Assembly: GCF_047948215.1 (NCBI RefSeq) | Contig: NC_134463.1 | Span: 51,776,701 to 51,840,700 of the forward strand | DNA length: 64,000 bases | Origin: Lycorma delicatula | Lineage: Eukaryota > Arthropoda > Insecta > Hemiptera > Fulgoridae | Reading direction: 5' to 3' | Shown: piece after piece, positions 33,371-45,309 of the stretch | How the letters are laid out: every line of letters begins with the position of its first letter | Position numbering within the stretch: position 1 is the first letter of the stretch | Translations under genes and position numbers: made by a program | Notes under the pieces: model-generated | What the model was told of the DNA's origin: nothing | What the model saw: the letters and a program-made list of their open reading frames with translations, nothing else | Databases searched by the model: none

Positions 33371-35935
33371 AATTATTATAGATCTATTAATATTAAAAAT
33401 AAAACTGCTTAATTAATTGTATAATCTGTAATTTAAATAGGACTTATTTCTTCTTTTCATTATTAATAATTTTCTCTTTCTATCTTCTTAATTGGAAGTA
33501 ATTCGTTACGCTGGACTCATATACTGATCCTGGTAGAATGTCTTTTTTAAAAGATTAAGATTTTTTAGATATATTCTAATTAACACAATAATTAAAGAAA
33601 AAATACTTAAAAGGTAAAAAAAACTGTTTTCAAAAAAATAAAAAATAAATAAAATAGGAAAAGATAATGCCAGCTACATGACAACTGATCGTAAAGCTTT
33701 ATTGAGAGTATAATTTCATTGTAACTTTCATAAAAATACATAAAATACGTTTTCTCTTGTAGACATTAAAAAGAAAACACAATTTTGATAAAAATCCGCA
33801 GCTTGAAAATGATTTCAGTTCGTTTCAAATAAAAATAAATGTTCATACCATTCACAATTGTTCATTATTTTAAAATATCCTAATGCTAATACTAAAATTA
33901 ATGAACTGTAATAATAACAATAAAATATTCTGTGATGGTAAAATCCGTATGAAAATGGTACGTCACTATATTATAATGTTGATCCAACTCCCCCACCCAT
34001 CGGAACTGTAAATAATAAAACGTTTGCATTCCAAGTTCATACATATAATATATGTTAAAATATCTAGTATTATTAATATGGTACGTTTCATAACCGTGTG
34101 TGTACTTTTTTTAATATATTTTCTACTTAAATAGTAATTTCATGACATTTTACCAAGAGCGTACGTAGCATAATCTTATGTTACCTTACTTGAGAAATTT
34201 AAATTCGACGTTAATGATAAATATTTTTATATGTAAATACTAAACTCATTTTGTTAAACTAAAAAAATGAAATTTTTGGTGAAAAAATCTAATTTTTTTT
34301 TTCTTTTGTATACTCGTCCGTATGTGTGAGTGTTTGTCCATATGCGCGCGCGTGTATATATATGTTATATTTGAATAAAATGAATTATATTCGAAAAAAT
34401 TAATTTTTCCTTTCCTTTACTGTTGTTTATTTACAATTAGTACTTTCATTACCTTTTTTAAAAATTAATTTAATTAAACATTTTTTTTAAATGTGAAGAG
34501 GTTAATTTATTATCCCAGTCACAGATATAATTATTATTTGTTTTTTTAACAAACAAAACTTGTAACCTATTTTTATATAAAATATATAGAACAATATATA
34601 AATGGGTTAACAAACATATTAGAAAGTTACTAATCTACTGCCAGTAATGTATTTCTGAATCTTAAAATTTTGTAATTAAAAACTTAAATTTATTTTAAAA
34701 AATTCAATCAGATAAATGAAAAAATAGTTATGACTTGTAAATATGTTATGAATATTGTAAAAAAAAATTTATCGCAATTATTCGATGGTCATTAATTTTT
34801 CATATAATTTTAATAAATACTTTAATTTTTTACCTCGCACTAAGTTATTAGAACGAATATTTTCGTGTGTAAATAAATATCTAATGTATTTAATGTACCA
34901 AAATTCCAGTTAATTTCTAAAATTGACTTGTATACACCGAACATGGATTTGTATGGTAATTTTAACAAAAATATACGTATAACCATCAAATCGATTTGGT
35001 TTCTTTTCATTTATGTGCTTCTTCTACGTGAGACGACAATCCAGGTGAATTCCCAAGTACTAGACATCCCATGGGGTTGTCATCTGCTTCACTACCTGGG
35101 CTTCCGTATGTATACGAAATACACATGTACAAGTTTGTGTATATAACGATAACACACACATTTACGATATGTAGATGGATAAGAATGTATTCTTACACAC
35201 TCTTTTTGTAGGAGTAAATGTGACGTTTACATATTTTTTCTTTTCAATTGCCTCCTTCACTTCTTCAGTATTTTTGTAAAGATCTAAAATTATATTAGGT
35301 AAATATATGACTAAAGTGAACAATTTTCGCTCATAGATCACATTCTAAACTAATTTATTGATATATTCATTAATAATATTCATTTCATATCTTTGACTGG
35401 GTTGTTAAACAGATTTTTCTGTAGGTTTAATGTATTAAATTATATTTTAAGCAGAATGTAATAAAAAAATGAAGCGGAATTTTTTTTGCAATACTAAAAG
35501 TGGATAAAGAATAACTAAAAAAGGTATAAAAAACAAAATTTTTTAAAATGTTTATATTCTGATACTAACTTTTATTTTGGTAATCTATTTTATTAACATT
35601 AATATATATATATAAATAGAGTTAAAAAAGCATTGTACTCTTTTTAACAATTAAATAGAAAAGTAAAATTCAGAATAAGATTCTAACTCTAAAGATCTCT
35701 TTTTTGGTAATGCCCATCATACCCCAAATACCTAAAAGAGGCAACTCAAAACTTTCAAACGGAAAGAATAGGATTATGACAAATAATTTAAAAGGGTTTT
35801 AAAAAACTAAAATTTTGGCGTAAAAAAAACTCGGGCTTCGACAAGGCTAACCTAAATTCCGGCTGTTTAATATTTTCACAGCTAGTTTTATTTAAATAAC
35901 TCACTTTTAAGTACTTTATAATATTTGTTCGATCT
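33371..35935. other. AT-rich DNA, nothing recognised
   Basis: Short CG/TG and TA tracts near 34344-34362 and 35603-35614. The 72-codon frame at 34928-35146 has a hydrophobic middle but no recognised family and no supporting context. Confidence 0.4.
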
Positions 35936-36590
35936 ATTTTTACTTTCTTGTACGAAGTAAAGGAAGGATTGTAATCGGGAAAAATTTCAGTTTTCAGATT
36001 TCAAAGGAAATATCCATTTTAACCATCCCTGAATTCATTTTAACTAGTTTCGGCGTGGTGTCAGTACTTACGTACGTACGTATGTATCTCACATAACTCA
36101 AAACGATTAGCGTAGTTTGTTGAAATTTTGGATTTAAGACAGTTATAATATCTAGTTAAACACCTTCCCTTTTGTTTGCAATCGAGTGAACCAAAAGAGT
36201 TCAAAAAAGCCAAAATCAAAAAACGTTTTTATTTTGACTTTTTCTTGACTGCAGTGATAAGCCCTTATTGACTCTTTTCAAAAATATATCATAAGTGGTA
36301 CTTATTTCAATTGGTTCTAGAGTTATAGCCAAATAATACTTTAATTAATGAAATATTTGGATCTCATATTTGGACTTCATCTCCTTTTCTTTTTTTTTAT
36401 TTAAATATATTGATTTATTAATAATTATTAACCCCTCTTTGTAAAAAAGCTTTTACAATAAACAGTAATTCAATAATAACAATAAAAAAAATCCGAAGTT
36501 ATTAGTAAAATAGGATTTTATGTGCTTTTAAAAAAGTGTAATATAATTTAATAGGCGTATAAGAAAGTCATGTAGTGCCCACATTAGATT
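35936..36590 (+). repeat. Repeat C2, copy 1
   Basis: About 650 bp, colinear with 53911-54575: TTACTTTCTTGTACGAAGTA, GTATT/GATT-GT-ATCG, AAAAATTTC-GTTTTCAGA, ACGTACGTA, ATTAGC-GTAG, TTTTTCTT-ACTGCAGT, TATATTGATTTATT, GAAGTCATGT-GTG-CCAC. It lacks the 22 bp containing the B-box-like motif of copy 2. No protein seen. Confidence 0.75.
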
Positions 36591-37062
36591 TTTGATATGA
36601 GAACACCATTTATCCATTAGATTTTTTTAATGCTAGTAAAAATACTATGCTCGTACAACCCAAGTAGTAATTCTATTCTTGAAAATAGATCGTTGATTTA
36701 GAAGTATTTACTAAAAATTTAATTATTTATTTATTTTAATCTTTTACTGTCGAGGAATTATTTAATTGATGGTGTAGAACAATTCTGAAATTAGAAGTAA
36801 AAATATTAAATGACTTCCATTTTGGTTAGAGTTGTAGCATAATTTTTTTTGCGTAAAATGTTTATATTTTTAATGTTTAAAAAAATAATTTTTCATAATC
36901 CTATCCGTTCGTTTTTAAAACTTTCGAGTGTTCAGTGCTTGGGAATGTGGTGGTTTCATACCGAAAAATAAATTGTTTTGAGGTTAGTGCATCTGCTAAA
37001 TGTTAATTTTTCTACGTTTAACTGTTAAAAAGTTGCTGAAGAGTTGTCATAATTTGTTAACA
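36591..37062. other. AT-rich DNA, nothing recognised
   Basis: No feature supported. Confidence 0.4.
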
Positions 37063-37245
37063 TTCTTTGTACAAAGTGTTCCGGGACGTATTCACCAAAC
37101 TTCAGGAATTGATTTACGACACCAAAATGAGGAAAAAGTTAAATATAGTAAAACTAAGGCTAGTGTCTTATTCTACAAAATCAAAAATTTTAAAAAGTCA
37201 CTTTCAAAAATTTCAAAATGGCGGCTATCTTAATTTTTTAATCTT
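37063..37245 (+). repeat. Unclassified repeat X, copy 2
   Basis: ACAAAGTGTTCCGGGACGTA, TTCACCAAACTTCAGGAATT and CAAAATGGCGGCTATCTTAA align with 19418-19700. The two overlapping 69- and 77-codon frames have no product that I recognise. Confidence 0.6.
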
Positions 37246-37258
37246 CGATGTTCAAATT

Positions 37259-37355
37259 CGTGTAAAAGCATATTAATTGTTACTAGGATTTGAATCCCAG
37301 AAACATCGACTTCAAAAATCAAACTGATTTGTTAACCACTACACCAACCCTGTGA
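37259..37355 (-). mobile_element. SINE2, head fragment
   Basis: Minus-strand GGTTGGTGTAGTGGTTAACA, degraded palindrome, GATGTTTCTGGGATTCAAAT and CCTAGTAAC. Body and tail are absent. Confidence 0.7.
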
Positions 37356-37511
37356 CGTATGATGTGAACATTTTAAAATAAAAATAAGAGAAAATAGTGT
37401 TTTATATATATTTTTTGTTTCAAAATTCATATATACAATCTTAATGATTGTTTTAGTTGTCAAATTAAATTAAAATATATGTATAAACTTAAAAGAATTA
37501 TTTAAACATTT

Positions 37512-37549
<38 letters not shown>

Positions 37550-37945
37550 TTTTTTTAAAATTATAATTTATATTCATAACTTAAAAGTAGGATATGAACA
37601 TTTATGAAAATTACAGATATTGAAGAAAAGTTTAAGTTCAACTTCAGAAGTTGTTGTACGCAGCTCATCTGTAAATAAGGGGTATAAATTCCGCTACTTA
37701 CTCATATAAAGTATCGTACTATCTGTTACCGGGAAACTTTAGCTATAAGAACTTCAACACATTTATTATAAACAACGTTTTGTTTAAAATTCTTAACATC
37801 TCCTCTTCGTACTTTAAAGTTTTCTTTTATAGTTTTGATTGATTTTTTTTATGACTAAACGTTTAAAACTTTACGAAAATTATATTGGAATACTATGTTT
37901 TAAACATAGTACCCAGATATTATATAAGCTATATTATGTTAAGCT
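37356..37945. other. AT-rich DNA with a TA tract
   Basis: TA microsatellite at 37517-37544. Otherwise nothing. Confidence 0.4.
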
Positions 37946-39135
37946 ATGTTATGTAATGTATATTCCTCTCCGTTCTTTTGCGAGGCGTATGCAATTTACT
38001 CCACATTGAAACTTATCGAAACTCATACTGATGACAGCTTCCTAGTAATTACCGAGACTAGGAATGTACGTGAAAGCTTGAGCTGCAGACGATCTGAATC
38101 CATCGTTCAGATTATTCATGATATACTTTCAAGCATAAATAAGACTGTGATATTGGTATAGATCCCTAACCATTGTGGCATCCTCGGGAACGAACGGGCT
38201 GATCTGCCAAGAAAGCGGCAATAAACGGCCTCTGAGTACAATTGATTTGTACTCGGAGGATTCATTACACGAACTTTTGTCCGTGTAAAATTGCGAGCTC
38301 AGTGGAATAAGTTCTAACCCACCGGGTTGGTCTAGTGGTGAACACGTCTTCCCAAATCAGCTGATTTGGAAGTCGAGATTTCCAGCTTTCAAGTCCTAGT
38401 AAAGTCAGTTATATTTACACGGATTTGAATACTAGATCGTGGATTCCGGTGTTCTTTGGTGGTTGGGTTTCAATTAACCACACACCTCAGGAATGGTCGA
38501 ACTGGGACTGTACAAGACTACACTTCATTTACACTCATACATATCACCCTCATTCATAAGTATTATCTGAACGGTAATTACCGGAGGCTAAACATGAAAA
38601 AGAAAAGTGGAATACGTTCTGGGCTACTCCCACGGCATTACACAACATCTGGGAAAATGTGATCGAGAAACCTCTTTCCGCGAGTAACAGAATAGGCCAA
38701 GTCATTTTAACTCGGCTAAGGACTGGACACATCAGGCTTGCTCACCCTCATCCATTTACCTCTCCTCTACAAATCTGTGAGGCGTACAAAGTAAATTGGT
38801 CCCTGCACCATCTGCTCTTTGATTGCCCAATTTTTGGAAACATCTGACATAACTTAGAGCTGGGTTCTGATATGGAATCTCTACTAAACCGGAAAGAAAG
38901 TTAATACGTCTGTTGCGGTTGCTCTCCTACAGTGGAATGAAGAATGCAATTTAGTGGTTTTGTCTGATTTATATACTTTAGTTTGTGTTTCTTATATACT
39001 TGTCTTTGTTTATTCTTTATTGTTTCTGTTTCTTTATTGTTTTTTTTTTTGGTTATTTATGTTCATGTAGTGTTTATTTTATTCGCTAACTACTGTAATT
39101 TTTGATGCGACTGTAAATAAAAGCATTAAAAAAAT
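37946..39135 (+). pseudogene. LINE ORF2 RNase H and C-terminus, split by SINE2
   Basis: The first part (37952-38300) reads FFCEAYAIYSTLKLIETH, SFLVITETRNVRESLSCRRS, IVQIIHDILSSINKTVILV, a TGG to TAG stop at 38159-38161, then IPNHCGILGNERADL: the RNase H fold carried by I-type and related LINEs, with E (of CEAYA) and the final D (of RADL) visible and a TE in place of the usual TD in the second block. The second part (38606-38845) reads FWATP, WENVIEKPLSASNRIGQVIL, TRLRTGHIRLAHPHPF, then HHLLFDCPIFG. A 290-bp SINE2 separates them. The 3' UTR runs to about 39135 (AAATAAAAGCATTAAAAAAA) and is repeated at 61042-61320. It is truncated upstream of 37946 and frameshifted near 38220. Clade not fixed. 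Confidence 0.8.
38316..38605 (+). mobile_element. SINE2, full length with 15-bp target duplication
   Basis: Flanked by AGTGGAATAAGTTCT (38301-38315) and AGTGGAATACGTTCT (38606-38620), one mismatch. Head CACCGGGTTGGTCTAGTGGT, perfect palindrome CAAATCAGCTGATTTG (38353-38368), B-box-like CTTTCAAGTCC, body, shared tail (ATTATCTGAACGGTAATTAC, CGGAGGCTAAAC) and A-rich end ATGAAAAAGAA. Removing it restores the LINE frame (AQWN-TFW). Length 290 bp. Confidence 0.9.
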
Positions 39136-40256
39136 GTACGAGTAAATATGTTAAATTATAAATAATTTATTGTAATTTTATTGTATTGTTAATTTTATAA
39201 AAATTTGTTATGAAATAAAAATCATAAGGATGTTATGTTAGTGTGAAATAATTGATATTTATTATTATTTGCTAGATTTGAGACGGTATGGATTGTACCA
39301 CTGGCTGCAAGATATGCAGAAATCAAATCAGAAGAACTGATTACAGTAGAAAAATTAATTAAAAAGTATTCACGATTTATAGTAGATATTAAATATAATA
39401 TAAATAATATAGTAGTGGATTAAATTGATTGTTGGTTAGTTCGCCTTTGTTTATGATAGTTTTTACTTTTAACTCTTAAGTTAAAATTTGTCAAATATTG
39501 TCGTTGGGGCGTTTAATATTGTAGAAATATTAATTATTACACTATATACAACAATACTACAACATTCAGTTTTATTTTTAAAAAACATTTTAATTATTTA
39601 TTTATAGAAAACGCGTATTATTTGTTTATTTAATTCAGAATTTTTTTTTTTAATTTACACATAAATTTATACAACTGATAACATATTCTGATTCCAAGTT
39701 AATCTTGAGTATCAAAAGACTTTTCTATCAATTTTCAAGACACTAATTATTTGTACAAATAAATTTATCATTTTTTGTTTTACAATATTAATACATCTCG
39801 GATATAATTTGAATATTAAAAAAAAAATTAGATTAATAAAAAAATCTAAAAGGTTCTTCAAAATAAATATACGATCTAAATAAAATGTATTATTAAAATA
39901 AATAACTGTCTTTAAATTATTTTCTGTTCAAATTAATTTTATATATTTTATAAATTGATGCCTATTTTGACATTTATCTTATTTAATTCATAAATTAAAA
40001 AAATACAATTTTATTTTCTTCTAATATCAGAAAGAGTATTTATTTTCAATGAATTTTGTCATGGAGTTTAAATATTATGTACAAAAAAGAAAAGACAATA
40101 ATATATTAAAAAATAAAAAAAATATTTACGGATGTCATGTTCTCATGATGTTTCAGATATACGTTTGATTGATTTTCTATATTGGTCGTTTTGTAATAAT
40201 TAGCCACACTTATATTCTATTTCGTATTAAAGATTTTTAAGGGTAACTTTGTTCCA
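39136..40256. other. AT-rich DNA with one exon-like patch
   Basis: 39270-39360 (after TTATTATTATTTGCTAG) is less AT-rich and open in more than one frame, but no product is recognised and no donor follows. Otherwise nothing. Confidence 0.3.
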
Positions 40257-40345
40257 ATGATTTTTTTTTACCTCCGGTTAACCGTTAGATATTGCTTCAG
40301 ATGATGAGCTGAATGATTTTGTTTAATAATGTTTTTGAATGTGAA
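40257..40345 (-). mobile_element. SINE1-A, tail fragment
   Basis: Minus-strand ATCATCTGAAGCAATATCTA-ACGGTTAACCGGAGGTAAA. It shows the shared tail next to an A-run; the head is missing. Confidence 0.6.
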
Positions 40346-40539
40346 AGTTTTTTTGTTTAAGAAATTTTAAGTGCACTTATATAAAAATATCTTGTCATTT
40401 TTATATTATTTAAAGAATTATCTTTGAAGAAATTTATTCTAGACATTAAAATATCAAAATTTTAAAAAGAAATGATCATACTTTTGAGTTATTCTTTAAA
40501 TAACATTCAGGAATTTTACTTGCCCGTCTTAATTGCCCA

Positions 40540-41355
40540 ATAGTTGTAGAAGGGAAAGTATTGTAATCGGTCCAATTTGGGAATATGCGGTTTCACCAGA
40601 TCTTGGTAACACCTAAGGAACCAAAAAAACCAAAAAAACCGGATTAAAATTTTCCGGATGTTCCAATGTATGCGTGTGTGTTTGGCGTTGGCCTCTAAAT
40701 CACCAGAACTGCTAAACTAATTTTACCCAAACTTGGCTACATTACTTCTATGCATGAGCCTTTGATGCCACTAACCTTTCAATTTACAAAGTCAAGGAGA
40801 TGAGGCTACAGAGCAAGATCACCCAAATTACCTCAATATTTCGCGTAATTAAGGTCTTATTTTTCTTAAGCACCGTTGTTAACAATTAATTGATAACAAT
40901 ATTTCAAAAAAAAAGTTTTTGCAAAACCGCACCTCACACCAAAAAAAAAAAAACGCACTAAACTAGTGGCTAAGAGGCCATATGTGTCAATAGTACCCCT
41001 TCTCACCACAAGGAGCGTTAGTGTATCTCTGATGTACAGCTGTTGCAGTCATCTGCTATGTTGCGACATTACAAGTGAGGGGTAGAATTAAATAAATGAT
41101 TAGTATTTAAATTGTAAAATACTAACTCGTCTGGCTACTTTCGAATACGATCACCCGGTTGATTCGGTACCTTGTGCACTAAGCCTTGCAGCTACACCTG
41201 TTTGCCGACCGCACAAGCGAAATTTGTTCGCATGTAAGTTGTAAAATTATATTGTTTACTTCGTGCCGTCCGTCGCCCTAGTATTGCCGCACCCATGTCA
41301 ATTAAATAAAGTATGCGTGCGCGCGCTTTAGTTAGAATCATTGAATTAAATAAAC
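40540..41355 (+). repeat. Repeat C1, copy 2
   Basis: Homologous to 33049-32405 (minus): GTATTGTAATCGGTCCAATT, CCGGATGTTCCAATGTATGC, CTAAACTAGTGGCTAAGAGG, ACCACAAGGAGCGTTAGTGT, ending GCGCGCTTTAGTTAGAATCA-TTGAATTAAATAAA. It has about 200 extra bases near 41100-41300 compared with copy 1. Confidence 0.7.
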
Positions 41356-43014
41356 GGAAAAAATATTTTATTTACATAAAATTATAAATATTTTAAATCA
41401 AGTTTTGTGTGTTTAAGATGTGCATCAGAAAGAATCCACAATTGCACGAAAGTCCTACAACTGTGCTGTCAGCTTTTTTGTTATGTGATATGTCGGAATA
41501 AATAAATAGAAGAAGATTATTTATTTTTAATTCGTTAAGTGTACGTTGCCGGCTTAGTGTTAAGAACAAAAACTTATATAAATAATACTTATGAGCTGTT
41601 TTATATTTATACAAAGTTTTCATTTAGCAGTTTGAAATTTAACATATGCACATTGTGCTGAAGTTTATATTGTTTGAGTAATTGAACAATCTTCTGGAAA
41701 TTATGTTTTAGTTTAAATGTTACATATAAGCATTTTATATATCCCTGGAAAGTTAAAATTTAATATCTTTAGAATTTATTTTCAAGATAATACATATCAT
41801 AATAAAACGCACCTGATATTATTTAATATAAAATATGAATACTATAAAAACATATTAATATTACTACTACATAAAATTAATCTCCGCCTTCTTTTGTTAT
41901 ACTTATTGCATGAAACATTAAAATCTATCTAACTATGAATAATAAGCAAACGTTATTAAAATATATTACTATTAACGGAAGTAAAATATATTACTATTAA
42001 CGCCGTGCCGGTGATGCATGAAAATAATGATTACAACGATTATATTTTCAAACGAAAAAAAATTTCAGTTTTTATATTAATTTAGATCATTTAATCGATT
42101 AAATTTTATACTACAGTAATGGAAAACAAAATCAGAAAAATATGATAAAGAAGAAGAATTACTTTAATGAAAGGTAAAACTTTTCCTCGCATAGATGAGA
42201 AAAATATGTCTTTTATTACCATTTTAATATAAAGGTTAAAATTATAAATTCTTTGTAAAACATTCTGTAAATGACATCATCTTAATAAAAATATAATACC
42301 GCATTTTTTTCCTTGAGTAGAGCTCTTATATAAATGAATTACGTGACAAGTTAACAGAATATTAGTTTAATTACTGACTGGTATAACAGAAAATAATACA
42401 ATTTCTCAAAAAAAAAAATAAGTTTTCAAATAAATAATTTTGCCATAATTTTTTATGATGGTATTTTTTTAACATCTCTCACAAACTAATCAATAAAATA
42501 CGTTTTAAAAAAAATATCAATATTTTTATTTTAGTTACAAGGAAAATTTTGGAACGAAATTAATAAATTTTTGAATGGAACATGTAAAAATGATATCACG
42601 AAAACCTCTACGTAGTTAGAATCCACAAAATATAATGTACGCCAAAGTAAACCATTTTGTTTATTTATTATTTGAAAAAGTTTTTATATTATTCGAAAAT
42701 GTAAATATGTAAATATAGATGTGGAATAGGATATACGTTAAATATCCTCCATGACGTTATTTAACACTCGAATTCTTTTCGAGTGTACAGACAAAATTCA
42801 GTATAATTTTTTCGTATAAATGTCCACAATGCTCAATAAATTTTCAAATTTCTGATTTTAAATCAGAGCAACAAACGAAATTTTTTTCAAAATATTAACT
42901 TTGGGTTAACGAATTCTCAGATGAAAGGCTAGCGAAACGTAATATTGAATATTAGTGGTATATTCAGCTAGTTGTTGCACGAGGTGAGTCGCCGAATAAA
43001 TTTTTACCGCAATA
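41356..43014. other. AT-rich DNA with small duplications
   Basis: A 21-bp tandem duplication of TAAAATATATTACTATTAAC-G at about 41957-42002, and a 9-bp perfect hairpin ACACTCGAA / TTCGAGTGT at 42764-42786. No gene seen; the frames at 41393-41623 and 41717-41932 are AT-rich chance frames. Confidence 0.4.
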
Positions 43015-43880
43015 ATTGGATTATACCATTTGCCGCACGGCAGGTAGTGCCGTGCTTGGGAATGACCAAAAAATATGCGACGGCACTATTGTCTCAAGAA
43101 TGACAAGAGGCACGGGTCACGGTGAGGAATGGCGCCTGGACGCGCAGATTCATACCGAGGTTGGATCCGTGGCTGGGGAGGGGACATGGAGAGATTGGAT
43201 ATGATGTCAGATAGTTTCTCTCCGGTCACGGCGAATTTGGGGAATATCTCTACCGATCTGGTAAAAGGATGTTCCAGAATTGCATATATTGCGAGCTGCA
43301 GGACACACCGTATCCTACCTTCTTTGAATGTCCTGGGTGGGAGGGGGCCAAATTAAATTGTAATCTCGAATGGGTGGTATCTGAAACCGCTGTCCCGTAC
43401 ATGTTGAAGGGTTTAAGGGAATGACTAAACATGGTGAAGCCGATCGCAGATATCCTAACGAGGAAGGAAAAGGATTACAGGGAATAGGGGACAAACTGAA
43501 ACCCGGTTGAAAGACGTAGGGGGGGAAAGGACAGTTCCCTGCTGAGCTGCCGTTCATCCGTGCTTGCACGGGTGGGTGGTAGTGAGGAAGCACAGGGACT
43601 CCCAACACCCCGGGTCAAAAAAAAATCGGAGGAAACACCGAGTCCCGACAGATGGGATTGGGACCCGGGAATGGTATAGCCGGGCTCGGTTATCCCCGCC
43701 TCTGAATATAGAAGCAAGCAAATTAAAATAAGAAGACCCATAACCGGCGTTCGACCTACCACGCCGGACCTACTGCTGGCAGGCGAGGAGGCCCGTTAGA
43801 ATCACAAGGATACGTCCCTGGACTGAGTCTTGCTTGACTGCAGCTCCGGTCCAGTGATGTAGGGGATGAAAAAAGTTGTG
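43015..43880 (+). pseudogene. R1-clade LINE ORF2 C-terminus and 3' UTR
   Basis: A clear GC-rich island. One frame from about 43133 reads AWTRRFIPRLDPWLGRGHGE, IGYDVR, a stop, FLSGHGEFGEYLYRSGKRMF, QNCIYCELQDT, TFFECPGWEGAKL and further to TGA near 43422; after a shift, MVKPIADILTRKEKDYRE. The order RFIPR-d-W--R-HGE, FLSGHGEFGEYL, then CxxC...H...C is the known C-terminal zinc-knuckle end of R1-clade ORF2. The histidine of the knuckle is Tyr here. From 43480 to 43880 it is 3' UTR, ending GATGAAAAAAGTTG, also found at 228-376. Reverse transcriptase and endonuclease are missing. The minus frames at 43250-43762 are shadows. Confidence 0.85.
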
Positions 43881-43924
43881 CCATGCTGTTAGATATGCAT
43901 GTCATTCAAAACCACGTCATCCAA

Positions 43925-44300
43925 ATGAGACTAACAACCAAAAAACGTTCAATATTATCTCATAATAACGTCCAATATTCACTGCTTTTCCTTCCTCTTT
44001 TTCAGAAAAAGAACTAGCCAATCATTTACCAGTATAAAATCCAAACCAAACTTTGGGTATGTATACATCATTCATGATTGATCCGAAAGTTTTCTACAAC
44101 CAAAAAGCGAAAGTTTCGCTTATTGACATGCCCTTTAAGATAGAATACTCCTCATCGCTAAAATTGATTTACTTATCCAAATAGCCGGGAAATTGTTATT
44201 TCTCCACTTCCCATGTCATTTAAACATTCGTCTGGCTTTTCTAATTTCATTTTAAGCGTCTCTTACGTAAAATCCCTTGCGCGAAATTTTAGCGGAACAT
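43925..44300 (-). pseudogene. Tc1/mariner-like DDE transposase, heavily decayed
   Basis: Minus-strand fragments in order: GFYVRDA, NEIRKARRMFK, FSDEEYSIL, GHVNKRNFRFLVVENF, NHE, PKVWFGFYTGK, ASSFSEKEEGKAVNIGRYYE. Known relatives read FSDE-HF-L-G-VNKQN-R-W--ENP----E-P----KVTVW-G---GGIIGPYFFE-E-G-AVTVNGDRY, so the aspartate of FSDE is the second catalytic residue. Frameshifts occur every 15-25 codons. Ends are not found, though GGGGGGGAAAGTGGCGCACG (44420-44440) could be near a terminus. Confidence 0.55.
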
Positions 44301-45309
44301 TCTACCACGTAATTAATTTTAATGGTCGTCACTCACTGGTCCATCATGAATTACTCTGTACTGACTAATCGTAATATTTTTACAACAACATGTGACCTTG
44401 AAGAACGTTGTCATTCTTAAGGGGGGGAAAGTGGCGCACGATTTAATCCTGCGTAAATTTTGGGACATCCGTTATATATCATGTAAATTAATAATTATAA
44501 AGAATATTTTAAATGTATTTTCTATGTAAAGATAATTCAGATTAAACGTTTCCGTTGCTGATTAGAATGAAATAAGAAATATGAATGCAATAATTTACAC
44601 TTGATAATATTCTATGTCATTACTTCTTCATTATCAGCGTAATAAAGACATTTTTAAATTAAAATGTTAATTATTATTTTTTTTTTATTTACTACCCTCA
44701 AAACAAAAGTATACTGTAAAGATAAAATTCGTTTTGCTATCTAATCTCTAGAAAGGCTATTCAGAAATGTTTTACATTATTTGCATACAACACAACTTAT
44801 AAAAATGTTAAATTCAACGACATTGCAACTTCAAGAAAAATTTACGAGTAAATCTTTTCTTTCATTGCAGTTAATAAAAACTATTTTTATGTGTCATTGG
44901 TTGATGTCTTCTGTACCATCTTTTTTATTTTTTATACTTTAAGAATGTTTGATTTATTTATATTATCTTTTAAAAGCGTATAAGTTTTTTTTTTAATAAA
45001 TAAAACATTTTTAATTTTTTTTTTTATTGTTAATATTTTGACTTACTAAAATAAAACACATATCAATATTCAAGACAAAATAAATGATAAAAATAAAAGG
45101 AAAAAAGGAAAAGTAATAAAAGACAAAATAAAAGATAATAAATTAATAACCTTTGATCGACTTTTTTTCTCTATAAGTTATTTCAGATAAAGTATTTATC
45201 ACTTTATGTAAAGTATTATGATTTCGGAAGTGAAAACCTTTCTACGCACATTTGTATGGCATTGATAAAGTCTGATTCGTCAGGCTGAAAAGTAAAAAGC
45301 TCATCGTGT
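44301..45309. other. AT-rich DNA, nothing recognised
   Basis: No feature supported. Confidence 0.4.

Noticed and set aside
34928..35146. 72-codon frame with a hydrophobic middle
   Set aside because: No family, no composition shift, no splice or start context; chance frame.
39270..39360. Exon-like patch after a pyrimidine-rich TAG
   Set aside because: Open in more than one frame, no donor follows, no recognised product.
43250..43762. Overlapping minus-strand frames of 60-97 codons
   Set aside because: Shadows of the GC-rich R1-clade LINE read on the plus strand.
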